A stretch of DNA of 5,403 bases from JBGVMW01 sp045125095 (GCA_045125095.1 JBGVMW010000249.1:1-5403), one strand, 5' to 3'; shown: positions 1-5,403, counted from the stretch's first letter. The notes: generated from the letters alone by a model not told the origin. Numbers and translations: made by a program.

Positions 1-376
1 CTAACAGTTCATCTTCTTTTACAGAACTTTTTCTTTCTGTAACCACTATATTACTATCCTGTTTTTTCAAAAAATTCTCTACTGTATCTTCTGTCTCTAA
101 AATATGACGTGTTAATTTTATTTTCTTTACCTTATACTCTGTTAATTCATTCGAAACATCCAAATAGCCATCTAACGTTATGTTCTCTTGCAGTTCTGCA
201 TTTATTTGCTCTGGCAATTCATTTGGCATGACACCTTCATATGCCACGATTCCACTCTGTTCACTTGTTTCTGCAGTATCGCTTTCCTTTTCTAACGAAG
301 CACAACCGCTTCCTAACACAGTGACAATGCAGCACATACTTATAATTTTTGAGATATTGTATAACCTTTTACGCAT
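1..376 (-). CDS. Putative lipoprotein, 5' part only (3' end outside window)
   Basis: An open frame starts at the ATG at 374-376 and stays open to the window edge, giving 125 complete codons. A strong GGAGGAG site (381-387) lies four bases upstream and fixes the start. The protein begins with a basic stretch (MRKRLYN), then a hydrophobic segment ending in VLGSGCAS. Cys25 is a likely lipidated cysteine, although the -3 position is Gly instead of the usual Leu, so the lipobox is imperfect. After it comes an acidic, Ser/Thr/Glu-rich linker and then an alternating charged region (for example VKKIKLTRHI) without recognisable motif. It is therefore probably a membrane-anchored extracellular protein. 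I do not recognise the family. Clostridial lipoproteins of unknown function with this layout are common. It follows the secreted 132-aa gene after a 146-bp gap that contains its own candidate promoter, so it is probably a separate transcription unit. Confidence 0.8.
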   Translation of the reverse strand, partial: MRKRLYNISKIISMCCIVTVLGSGCASLEKESDTAETSEQSGIVAYEGVMPNELPEQINAELQENITLDGYLDVSNELTEYKVKKIKLTRHILETEDTVENFLKKQDSNIVVTERKSSVKEDELL

Positions 377-401
377 TTTTCTCCTCCTGCTCATATGAAA
401 A

Positions 402-485
402 GAAATGCTAACTACAATCTTGCTAAAACTATATCAAACCATCTGCAATATGTAAGTTTTGGCATAAAATTATAGTTAGCATTTC
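402..485. repeat. 17-bp inverted repeat flanking a promoter
   Basis: The left arm 402-418 (GAAATGCTAACTACAAT) and the right arm 469-485 (ATTATAGTTAGCATTTC) are reverse complements at 16 of 17 positions. They are separated by 50 bases that contain the candidate promoter of the lipoprotein gene. The symmetry ends abruptly on both sides. Possible roles are an invertible promoter segment, a pair of operator half-sites for a looping regulator, or a long-loop RNA hairpin. On the minus strand the last arm is followed by TTTTC, but the large loop and A+T-rich stem make an intrinsic terminator unlikely. No recombinase gene is in the window. Confidence 0.75.
428..456 (-). promoter_or_regulatory. Candidate promoter of the lipoprotein gene
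   Basis: On the minus strand CTTACA (451-456, 4 of 6 matches to the -35 consensus) is followed by a 17-base spacer and TATAGT (428-433, 5 of 6 to the -10). The bases TGA directly before TATAGT make an extended -10 element. Transcription would begin near 421, placing the proximal inverted-repeat arm (402-418) right at the start of the leader, about 45 bases ahead of the ATG. The position within the inverted repeat suggests that access to this promoter is regulated. Confidence 0.55.
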
Positions 486-522
486 CTTGTTTTTATGGTC
501 TTGTTTAATATTCTACATGCAT

Positions 523-921
523 TTATGGCTCCCATGTGCCTGCTGCACTAATGTTTGCACCTGCGTTATCTGATGTTGGGTTAGAGACGCATAATCTTAA
601 GTAGTCTCCAGAATCTACATTGTACCCACTATAGGATGGCATTGCCGTACCTACTCCTACAATTTTTTTAATATTTGATTTATATGCCGCTCCCGAATTC
701 CACACTCTAACCTGGATAGTTGTGACAGGAGAATCTGGTTCCTGTCTTGTAACATACGCAGTTGATGTCGTAGTAGTTTTTTTAACTACACTTGTATATT
801 TTGATTCTGATGGCGAAAGACTAAACGAATACTTCTGCGTAGCTGCAAATGCAGTTGTTCCCATCAAACTAAAAATAAACAAAAATGTTCCCACTTTTCC
901 TAAAACTTTCTTTAACTTCAT
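523..921 (-). CDS. Small Sec-secreted protein, 132 aa, unknown function
   Basis: I place the start at the ATG at 919-921. It has an AAAGGAGAG site (929-937) seven bases upstream and begins a typical signal peptide. A 19-codon longer version from 978 has no ribosome site and would bury the signal. The signal has a lysine-rich start (MKLKKVLGK), a hydrophobic core (FLFIFSLMG) and a likely cut after AFA at residue 26. The mature chain of about 106 residues is rich in Ser, Thr and Tyr with alternating polar/hydrophobic stretches (TTIQVRVWNSG), suggesting a beta-strand fold. It has one cysteine and ends in GTWEP. The ending and general build recall small secreted clostridial/bacillar proteins found beside ABC transporters (DUF2712-like in style), but that is a resemblance, not an identification. 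It lies 53 bp after the duplicated 131-aa gene and is probably co-transcribed with it. A TATAAT-like -10 around 938-943 lacks a convincing -35. Confidence 0.85.
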   Translation of the reverse strand: MKLKKVLGKVGTFLFIFSLMGTTAFAATQKYSFSLSPSESKYTSVVKKTTTTSTAYVTRQEPDSPVTTIQVRVWNSGAAYKSNIKKIVGVGTAMPSYSGYNVDSGDYLRLCVSNPTSDNAGANISAAGTWEP

Positions 922-974
922 AAAACATCTCTCCTTTTTAATTATACTTCTTTTTGCTTCAATATCTTTTTCTG

Positions 975-1370
975 TCATACCGTTTTTGTATCACTGTACA
1001 CAGTAACTGTTTCTGTTTGTCCATCTGACATAGTAACTGTAAATACACTTTTCAAACGATATGAGCCGCTGGAAAGACTACTTTTTGTATTTGTGAAGCT
1101 TGCATTCTTTCCAGTAATGGTTGTACTAAAGCTGCTAACATTCGACCATATAAGCAAGCTCTTTTTTTGCAGATGTTGTTCTACTTTAACCTTTGAAACA
1201 TCTGCACTTCCCAAAAAAACACTTCTGCATGTTGCAGTGCTATTGCTTATTGTAAGAGCTGATGTTTTATTACAGCTACTAAGATCGTATGTACTATATT
1301 CTGCTGCTGAAGCTTTCATTGGTGTCAGTACCATTATCATAACCATTATAATAGAGACTATCTTTCTCAT
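975..1370 (-). CDS. Small Sec-secreted protein, 131 aa, full-length copy of a duplicated gene
   Basis: The start at 1368-1370 is chosen because a G-rich ribosome site (1375-1387) lies just upstream and the signal peptide starts there; the longer frame from 1433 adds 21 non-signal residues. The signal (MRKIVSIIMVMIMVL and onward) likely ends with ASA at residues 20-22. The mature chain of about 109 residues carries two cysteines (33 and 48) that could form a disulphide, a segment KVKVEQHLQKKS with W75 shortly after, and a C-terminal half of alternating strands (SGSYRLKSVFTV, then DGQTETVTVYS). It looks like an all-beta secreted domain; related-looking proteins (DUF6147-like in style) occur in Lachnospiraceae, but I cannot assign the family. 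Codons 40 to the end are nearly identical to the partial gene at 5123-5403. It lies 145 bp after the ATPase gene, and its TGA stop overlaps an unused ATG at 978. Confidence 0.87.
   Translation of the reverse strand: MRKIVSIIMVMIMVLTPMKASAAEYSTYDLSSCNKTSALTISNSTATCRSVFLGSADVSKVKVEQHLQKKSLLIWSNVSSFSTTITGKNASFTNTKSSLSSGSYRLKSVFTVTMSDGQTETVTVYSDTKTV
977..1255. repeat. Long direct repeat, copy 1 (279 bp aligned in window)
   Basis: This stretch matches 5125-5403 with four mismatches (1068, 1086, 1115, 1136) and no gaps, about 98.6 percent identity. Both copies are in the same orientation, 4,148 bp apart. The second copy is cut off by the window end, so the full repeat may be longer. Confidence 0.95.
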
Positions 1371-1374
1371 GTTT

Positions 1375-1387
1375 CCCCCCCTTCCTT
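1375..1387 (-). promoter_or_regulatory. Ribosome binding region with a G7 run
   Basis: On the minus strand the sequence AAGGAAGGGGGGG followed by AAAC and ATG precedes the 131-aa secreted gene. AAGGAAGG, or the G run itself, provides the purine-rich pairing site. The seven-base G run is the only one of its kind in the window, and changes in its length would alter the spacing to the start codon. Confidence 0.6.
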
Positions 1388-1480
1388 TTATGTCTCTATT
1401 TATATAACTGCTATAACAGGCATTTTCTGACAAAAAATTTGCAAAGAAATGTTTACTAAACGAATACTTGCATTTTTACT

Positions 1481-1509
1481 ATTAACAGTTGTACTCTCCA
1501 ACCACTAAC
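1481..1509 (-). other. Weak hairpin after the ATPase gene
   Basis: In the minus-strand RNA, 1499-1509 and 1481-1491 can pair over 11 positions, four of them G-U, around a 7-base loop. It lies 6 bases past the ATPase stop codon. No U-run follows, so it is at best a partial terminator or a 3'-end stabiliser. The rest of the 1371-1515 gap holds TTGTCA (1427-1432) and several TATA-like hexamers, but no pair with normal 16-18 spacing that I would call a promoter. Confidence 0.25.
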
Positions 1510-1515
1510 ATCAGA

Positions 1516-2169
1516 TCATACCAACCGTCCATCCTCTAATCTGATACTTCGCTTACAACACGATGCAATATCCTTATCATGGGTAATAATTATCACGGTC
1601 TTTCCTTGCTCGTTGATTGTCTGAAATAATTTCATAACCTGACTGCTGGTATTTGAATCCAGTGCCCCAGTCGGCTCATCTGCAAGGATTAACTTACTGT
1701 CGCTAACCAGTGCCCTTGCAATAGCACAACGCTGTTGCTGCCCCCCTGACAAGTGAATCGGCTTTTTCTTCGCTAAATCTGCAATCCCTAACATTTCTAA
1801 CTGGTTCATGATTATCTTATGGCGATTCTTGATTCCCTTCGCCAAAAGCGGAATCTCCACATTTTCATACACACTATATCGATTAATTAATGCGAAATTC
1901 TGAAAAACAAAGCTGATATGATTCTTTCGAAATGTATGTAAATCCCGATTATTCAGTGATGTAACATTCACTCCTTCGAAATAATACTCACCCTCTGTGG
2001 CTCTGTCCATTCCTCCAATAATATTTAGCAGACTGCTTTTCCCGGAACCGCTTGTTCCAGTGACTGCAAGGAGTTCCCCTTCTTCTATTGTCAGATTTAT
2101 ATGTTCCAATGCAACTGTGCTTGTCTCATAATTTTTAAAGATTTTGGAAAGATTTTTTATTTCTATCAT
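1516..2169 (-). CDS. ABC transporter ATP-binding protein, MacB/LolD-like, 217 aa
   Basis: This is a complete cytoplasmic nucleotide-binding subunit that powers the two adjacent permeases. Motifs in order: Walker A GTSGSGKS (38-45), Q-loop Gln90 in FVFQNFAL, signature LSGGQQQR (140-147), Walker B LILADEP (160-166), D-loop ALD (169-171) and switch His197 in ITHD. The motifs are intact and the length is usual for the MacB/LolD/FtsE group. I set the start at the ATG at 2167-2169 (MIEIKNLSK). It overlaps the stop of the preceding permease as ATGA, and GAGGGGG sits eight bases upstream. An ATG six bases earlier (2175) is too close to that site. The overlap implies translational coupling with the permease. 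The family usually exports peptides, lipoproteins or drugs or transmits mechanical force across the membrane; the substrate here is unknown, with the neighbouring secreted proteins as candidates for cargo or partners. Confidence 0.95.
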   Translation of the reverse strand: MIEIKNLSKIFKNYETSTVALEHINLTIEEGELLAVTGTSGSGKSSLLNIIGGMDRATEGEYYFEGVNVTSLNNRDLHTFRKNHISFVFQNFALINRYSVYENVEIPLLAKGIKNRHKIIMNQLEMLGIADLAKKKPIHLSGGQQQRCAIARALVSDSKLILADEPTGALDSNTSSQVMKLFQTINEQGKTVIIITHDKDIASCCKRSIRLEDGRLV

Positions 2170-3404
2170 ATGCATTTCCCCCTCATTAATTTTACTGGTG
2201 GATAATAATGTAACATTAAGCATGGCACTATGGATATCAGCATTGTCATTCCCAGTGCAAACAAAAACATTCCCTGAACAATTCCATGATTGATAATGTC
2301 ATCTGCTATCATAGACGTTTTTTCATTATATACAAACAGGTTCTTCACAAATAGTACCAAACACATCCACGAAACAAGAAATGCCAACAAATCTTTTATC
2401 CCATTTTCTATAAGTATCATAATCTGCAAATCTTTTTCAGAAGCACCCATTGCATAAAAAATCCCATATTCATCTGAATCATTTAAAAATGCTACAATCT
2501 GCAAGCTGATACTAATAATCACAACAACTATAGATACCAGAACAAAAACTTCCATAATTATGGATTTCATTTTTTCTTTTTGCAGTCCATTATGTTTAAA
2601 ATTAGACGTTAAACTAGAGCACATAACGGATAATCCCATCTGTTCTGCCAGTTCTTCCAATGCCTGCTGTGTTTCCTCCATCTGATATCCATCTTCTGTG
2701 CTGTACATTAAAAACGGAGAACTAAGAAAATCATTACTTATAAGCAATACTGCATAATCCAAAACAGTGTAAGCAGACAACTCTCCTGCCGCACCACCAT
2801 TCTCCATATCTGATGAAATAAACCGTTCACCCCTTTTTATTTTTCCCATCACCTCATATGTAATATCCTCTATCTCATATGTTGTTCCAATAGGAATATC
2901 CTCATATTCAGCCCCCAAATAAAGAGCATACCAATCAGAAGAAGCATTTAATTTTTTTGAATCTATTTCCTTTTTCTCAGTAAAATCCAATTCACAAAGC
3001 CCCAAAACCGTATAATCCAGAAGCATAATTTCCAATTCACCGTCATCAAGACTTTCTTCACTATGTCCTGCTTGTATTTTATATAACTCCGGCATATCCT
3101 TTCGCCCCCGCATGCTAATACTGCCGATACTGTCTATACACATAAGTGCTTGCGCTTGCCTGCAAAATTCCATTCCTTTTTCCGAATAATATTCTCCATC
3201 AAGATACAACAACCCAGTGCCCTCTATTCCCTTTTTCAATACCTTATCGCAAGATTCCTCCGAATAAGAAAAACTACTTTGATAAAACATAATAATCCCT
3301 AATGCTAAAAAACTTATACTAAACATGGCTATCATTAGCAAACAACTCTTCATACGGTAACGCATTTTATCCAACACAAAAATAAGTCTTGCTTTATTTT
3401 TCAT
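2166..3404 (-). CDS. FtsX/MacB-type ABC transporter permease, 412 aa
   Basis: The topology is that of the MacB/FtsX permease group: a basic cytoplasmic start, a first membrane helix at about residues 20-41 (LLMIAMFSISFLALGIIMFY), a large extracytoplasmic domain of roughly 240 residues rich in Asp/Glu, then three helices near 285-310, 333-355 and 378-402. The loop after the second helix reads EYGIFYAMGASEKDLQIMI, matching the conserved FtsX-type 'alGas...I' segment that contacts the ATPase. The C-terminus (PPVKLMRGK) resembles the short amphipathic ending of the family. The start at 3402-3404 is supported by AGGAGAGG (3409-3416), which overlaps the TAG stop of the upstream permease. The stop overlaps the ATPase start. 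Together with the preceding permease it probably forms a heterodimer. The extracytoplasmic domain is not recognisable to me and may bind the substrate. Confidence 0.9.
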   Translation of the reverse strand: MKNKARLIFVLDKMRYRMKSCLLMIAMFSISFLALGIIMFYQSSFSYSEESCDKVLKKGIEGTGLLYLDGEYYSEKGMEFCRQAQALMCIDSIGSISMRGRKDMPELYKIQAGHSEESLDDGELEIMLLDYTVLGLCELDFTEKKEIDSKKLNASSDWYALYLGAEYEDIPIGTTYEIEDITYEVMGKIKRGERFISSDMENGGAAGELSAYTVLDYAVLLISNDFLSSPFLMYSTEDGYQMEETQQALEELAEQMGLSVMCSSLTSNFKHNGLQKEKMKSIIMEVFVLVSIVVVIISISLQIVAFLNDSDEYGIFYAMGASEKDLQIMILIENGIKDLLAFLVSWMCLVLFVKNLFVYNEKTSMIADDIINHGIVQGMFLFALGMTMLISIVPCLMLHYYPPVKLMRGKCI

Positions 3405-3414
3405 TATTCCTCTC

Positions 3415-4569
3415 CTATTCTGCCGAATCTATAATACTTTGAGATGGATTCAATTTTGAAATTTTTAAGTATGGGCGAATCATCACAATACCATCCACTG
3501 CAAGAACACCTATCAATAAGTCTAAAATCAGAATGATACTTGTTCTCATATCAGCGGTTCCATAATGTTTACAATATGAATATATCATCTGTAGCGGTAC
3601 AGAAATCAATAATGACACTAGTGACATTCTGCTAATCTCCTTTATTAATACAACTGCAATCTGCCTCATATTATATCCAAATGCTTTCCTGATAAGAAAT
3701 TCTTTTTTTCGTCTGGAAAACCATAAATCTGAAATCACAATACAACTTATAACAGAAAATATCAGCAATATAACAGATAACATGACATTTATCTTCTTTC
3801 TGGCGCTGTCAAAAACATCCCTGTCTTCTTTTTCAACTGCAACCTGTATTTGTCCATACAAATCTGTACTTATCTTTTCACTTAATTCCTGATATATGGT
3901 ATCCAACGATGTGTTACTCTGCATTGTTATTTGCAAATTTACATTGTTAAAATTTAAGCAATACTTTTCAATTTCTGTAATAAGATCCTTTTTTTGCTCC
4001 TCATTTAACTGTTCCCATAAAATATAAACAGATTCATCATCTATTCCCACATAATCTAATACTCCACCAACTGAAAATTCCTGCCCACCTAATGTGATAT
4101 ATTCTTTATTTTTCTTTATCCAGACATAGTCTTTTAACGATTTACCTATTAAAATTTCACCATCTATACTGCCTTGCTCTTTTAGATTTAATACACCTTT
4201 TTCTAAGACAAATTTCATTCCTAATGGCGTAGATATACAAACAGATACTGGCATGTATTCTAAAAGATCTCCTCTTGCAACATAACAGTTTTCCAACAAA
4301 ATATTCACTTGGTATTCCTGTAACATTAAAATCAGTTTTTCTATATCAACCTTTTGTGTTTCTTCCTCATTCATAGTATATTTTGCTGTAAATTCATTGG
4401 GAAACGCACTCTCCCCCTTACTTGTCATTTCCATTTCTCCTAATAACCGAATGCAATTGATTACAAGAAAAAACGAGAGTACAAATCCTAAAACCATTAA
4501 TACATTATCGTAATAAGTCCTTATATAATCCAGCACCTTATATTTTACTTTCACAAACAACTCTCTCAT
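3415..4569 (-). CDS. FtsX/MacB-type ABC transporter permease, 384 aa
   Basis: First gene of the transporter unit. One membrane helix at about residues 22-40 (VLMVLGFVLSFFLVINCI) is followed by a roughly 220-residue extracytoplasmic domain and three C-terminal helices, near 264-287, 308-335 and 343-362. The cytoplasmic loop RRKKEFLIRKAFGYNMRQI is the clearest FtsX-family signature in the window, and the end KLNPSQSI fits the usual Pro-containing tail. The start at 4567-4569 has AAAGAGGTGA (4580-4589) ten bases upstream, a little far but strong. A hairpin (4593-4632) ends three bases before this ribosome site. The gene is separated by 10 bp from the second permease. The two permeases share layout but little sequence, as expected for a heterodimer. 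Substrate unknown. Confidence 0.92.
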   Translation of the reverse strand: MRELFVKVKYKVLDYIRTYYDNVLMVLGFVLSFFLVINCIRLLGEMEMTSKGESAFPNEFTAKYTMNEEETQKVDIEKLILMLQEYQVNILLENCYVARGDLLEYMPVSVCISTPLGMKFVLEKGVLNLKEQGSIDGEILIGKSLKDYVWIKKNKEYITLGGQEFSVGGVLDYVGIDDESVYILWEQLNEEQKKDLITEIEKYCLNFNNVNLQITMQSNTSLDTIYQELSEKISTDLYGQIQVAVEKEDRDVFDSARKKINVMLSVILLIFSVISCIVISDLWFSRRKKEFLIRKAFGYNMRQIAVVLIKEISRMSLVSLLISVPLQMIYSYCKHYGTADMRTSIILILDLLIGVLAVDGIVMIRPYLKISKLNPSQSIIDSAE

Positions 4570-4592
4570 TTAAATTTAATCACCTCTTTGTT

Positions 4593-4632
4593 TTGAGGGA
4601 AATATAATTAAATTTCATTATATTTCCCTCAA
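4593..4632 (-). promoter_or_regulatory. Strong intercistronic hairpin between secreted protein and permease genes
   Basis: Positions 4593-4608 and 4617-4632 are perfect reverse complements (16 bp) around an 8-base loop. The core is GAGGG/CCCTC and the rest is A+T. On the minus strand it is followed by AACAAAG, not a U-run, so it does not look like a standard intrinsic terminator; it lacks a following U-run on the plus strand too. It starts 5 bases after the stop of the 130-aa gene and ends just before the permease ribosome site. It probably protects the 3' end of the upstream message or reduces read-through and translation into the transporter genes. Confidence 0.8.
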
Positions 4633-4637
4633 TAGAA

Positions 4638-5030
4638 TTAATCAGTTGCTGTAGTTGTATATGTCACTCCATTAAATGACATTGAAGCTTGAGCATATGT
4701 ATTGCCATATCCACCATTTTTATTTGTTCCCTCTACCGAATATCCTTTAGAAGCTGAAAGTGTTCCCTGGGATACCAGTTTACTAGGAGTGCGTGCTACG
4801 TACTCCATTGAAACATATTTCTTTTCTGTTCCAATCAAATCAAATGAATAACTAACCTTATCACTAATTGTTAATGGTCCCTCAACAAAACTTACAAATT
4901 CTGAACCATATGCATTATAACGATTAAATTTTTCAGTTCTATTACCAGAACCTGCAAAAACTACCATACTACTTAGCATACCCATAGTAACTAATGTTGT
5001 TGCAAACATAACTCTTTTTACATTTCTCAT
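4638..5030 (-). CDS. Small Sec-secreted protein, 130 aa, unknown function
   Basis: Starts at the ATG at 5028-5030 with GGGAGAG (5037-5043) six bases upstream. Residues 1-26 form a classical signal peptide: basic start MRNVKR, hydrophobic core, and a cut site VFA before GSGN. The mature part of about 104 residues has no cysteine and is rich in Gly, Ser, Thr and Tyr. Alternating patterns (VSYSFDLIG, KKYVSMEYVAR, TYAQASMSF) suggest beta strands, and it ends in TYTTTATD. There is no double-glycine leader, sortase motif or anchoring helix, so it should be released after export by Sec. It is the gene directly ahead of the ABC transporter and has its own candidate promoter. This order, small Sec-exported protein then FtsX-type transporter, is seen in lactococcin-972-like bacteriocin loci, but the mature sequence shows no clear likeness to that bacteriocin. 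A bacteriocin-like or signalling role is a hypothesis only. Confidence 0.85.
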   Translation of the reverse strand: MRNVKRVMFATTLVTMGMLSSMVVFAGSGNRTEKFNRYNAYGSEFVSFVEGPLTISDKVSYSFDLIGTEKKYVSMEYVARTPSKLVSQGTLSASKGYSVEGTNKNGGYGNTYAQASMSFNGVTYTTTATD

Positions 5031-5075
5031 ATACTTCTCTCCCTATCACATTTAATCATATTTTTGTTTCCAATT

Positions 5076-5105
5076 ACTATAAATAGTATATATACTATCT
5101 AACAA
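5076..5105 (-). promoter_or_regulatory. Candidate promoter of the 130-aa gene and transporter operon
   Basis: On the minus strand TTGTTA (5100-5105, 4 of 6 to the -35 consensus) is followed by an 18-base spacer and TATAGT (5076-5081, 5 of 6 to the -10). Transcription would start about 40 bases ahead of the 130-aa gene. It lies between the partial secreted gene and the 130-aa gene, where no terminator is visible, so read-through from upstream is also possible. Confidence 0.5.
5083..5098. promoter_or_regulatory. Possible operator: 16-bp perfect palindrome in promoter spacer
   Basis: ATAGTATATATACTAT is a perfect palindrome that fills nearly all of the spacer between the candidate -35 and -10. 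The half-site ACTAT/ATAGT occurs a third time at 5076-5080, giving a second overlapping dyad (5076-5087). A dimeric repressor or a spacer-bending activator bound here would control the promoter. In DNA this rich in A and T such palindromes also arise by chance, and no regulator gene is in view. Confidence 0.4.
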
Positions 5106-5122
5106 GAATTTCTATTCTACTA

Positions 5123-5403
5123 CTATACCGTTTTTGTATCACTGTACACAGTAACTGTTTCTGTTTGTCCATCTGACATAGTAACTGTAAATACACTTTT
5201 CAAACGATATGAGCCACTGGAAAGACTACTTTTCGTATTTGTGAAGCTTGCATTCTTTCCAGCAATGGTTGTACTAAAGCTGCCAACATTCGACCATATA
5301 AGCAAGCTCTTTTTTTGCAGATGTTGTTCTACTTTAACCTTTGAAACATCTGCACTTCCCAAAAAAACACTTCTGCATGTTGCAGTGCTATTGCTTATTG
5401 TAA
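5123..5403 (-). CDS. Small Sec-secreted protein, 3' part (second copy of the 131-aa gene)
   Basis: The frame is open from the window edge to a TAG stop at 5123-5125. It corresponds to residues 40-131 of the gene at 975-1370, including the second cysteine (TATCRS) and the same C-terminus (YSDTKTV). The start and signal peptide lie outside the window. An apparent start at 5362 is only a TTG (Leu) codon in the middle of the domain and has no ribosome site. Compared with the full copy there are four base differences: two silent, and two giving Gly for Ser79 and Ala for Thr86. Identity begins one base inside the stop codon (977 and 5125) and the two stops differ (TGA and TAG). The gene sits 92 bp ahead of the 130-aa secreted gene. 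Confidence 0.88.
   Translation of the reverse strand, partial: TISNSTATCRSVFLGSADVSKVKVEQHLQKKSLLIWSNVGSFSTTIAGKNASFTNTKSSLSSGSYRLKSVFTVTMSDGQTETVTVYSDTKTV
5125..5403. repeat. Long direct repeat, copy 2 (truncated by window end)
   Basis: Direct-repeat partner of 977-1255, with mismatches at 5216, 5234, 5263 and 5284. The shared end falls at the last bases of the coding region, and the downstream sequences are unrelated, so each copy has different following genes. Confidence 0.95.

Noticed and set aside
180..398. Plus-strand open frame opposite the lipoprotein gene
   Set aside because: No ribosome site and fully antisense to a gene with a strong start, signal segment and likely lipobox.
402..485. 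Intrinsic terminator of the 132-aa gene
   Set aside because: Stem is mostly A+T with a 50-base loop; only a short TTTTC follows, so folding into an efficient terminator is unlikely.
722..1006. Plus-strand open frame across the 132-aa and 131-aa secreted genes
   Set aside because: Shadow of two minus-strand genes with clear signal peptides; no ribosome site of its own.
1162..1168. A7 run (minus strand) in the 131-aa gene as a programmed frameshift site
   Set aside because: The frame reads through to a sensible C-terminus in both copies, the same tract is unchanged in the duplicate, and no stimulatory structure was seen.
1093..1407. Plus-strand open frame opposite the 131-aa secreted gene
   Set aside because: Its hydrophobic stretches are the complement of the minus-strand signal peptide and Lys/Glu codons; no start signal.
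4638..5030. Lactococcin 972 bacteriocin precursor
   Set aside because: Gene order and Sec signal are similar, but the mature sequence lacks a recognisable match; kept only as an analogy.
5123..5362. A separate 79-aa gene starting at the TTG at 5362
   Set aside because: The same frame continues upstream to the window edge and matches residues 40 onward of the full copy; TTG is the Leu53 codon.

Overview
The window is AT-rich DNA, roughly one third to two fifths G+C by eye. Every supportable gene lies on the minus strand. Strong purine-rich Shine-Dalgarno sites, long lysine-rich Sec signal peptides, a lipoprotein and FtsX-type permeases without any outer-membrane partner point to a Gram-positive Firmicute. 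A gut Lachnospiraceae-like clostridium is my best guess, but that is inference: no rRNA or housekeeping gene is present to test it.

Read in the direction of transcription (high to low coordinates), the layout is as follows. (1) The 3' part of a small secreted-protein gene (5123-5403, runs off the window). (2) A 92-bp gap with a candidate promoter whose spacer is a perfect 16-bp palindrome. (3) A Sec-secreted 130-aa protein of unknown family (4638-5030). (4) A strong 16-bp hairpin without a U-run (4593-4632). (5) A tightly packed three-gene ABC transporter: permease, permease, ATPase (4569 down to 1516), with a 10-bp gap and then an ATGA overlap. (6) A 145-bp gap. (7) A second, full-length copy of the gene in (1) (975-1370). 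(8) Another secreted 132-aa protein (523-921). (9) A candidate promoter flanked by 17-bp inverted repeats (402-485). (10) The 5' part of a lipoprotein gene (1-376).

The transporter is of the MacB/FtsX type: two permeases with one N-terminal membrane helix, a large extracytoplasmic domain and three C-terminal helices, plus a LolD/MacB-like ATPase. It sits among three kinds of small, signal-peptide-bearing proteins that look beta-rich and do not resemble each other. This resembles, in organisation only, bacteriocin or secreted-peptide clusters in which an FtsX-type ABC system accompanies a Sec-exported small protein (for example lactococcin-972-like loci). I do not see a convincing sequence match to lactococcin 972, so the function remains open.

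The most notable points are: the near-identical duplication of the 131-aa secreted gene on both sides of the transporter (4 differences in 279 aligned bases, 4,148 bp apart); the inverted repeat enclosing a promoter ahead of the lipoprotein; the palindrome inside the promoter of the 130-aa gene; the hairpin separating that gene from the transporter; and a G7 run within the ribosome binding region of the full-length 131-aa gene.
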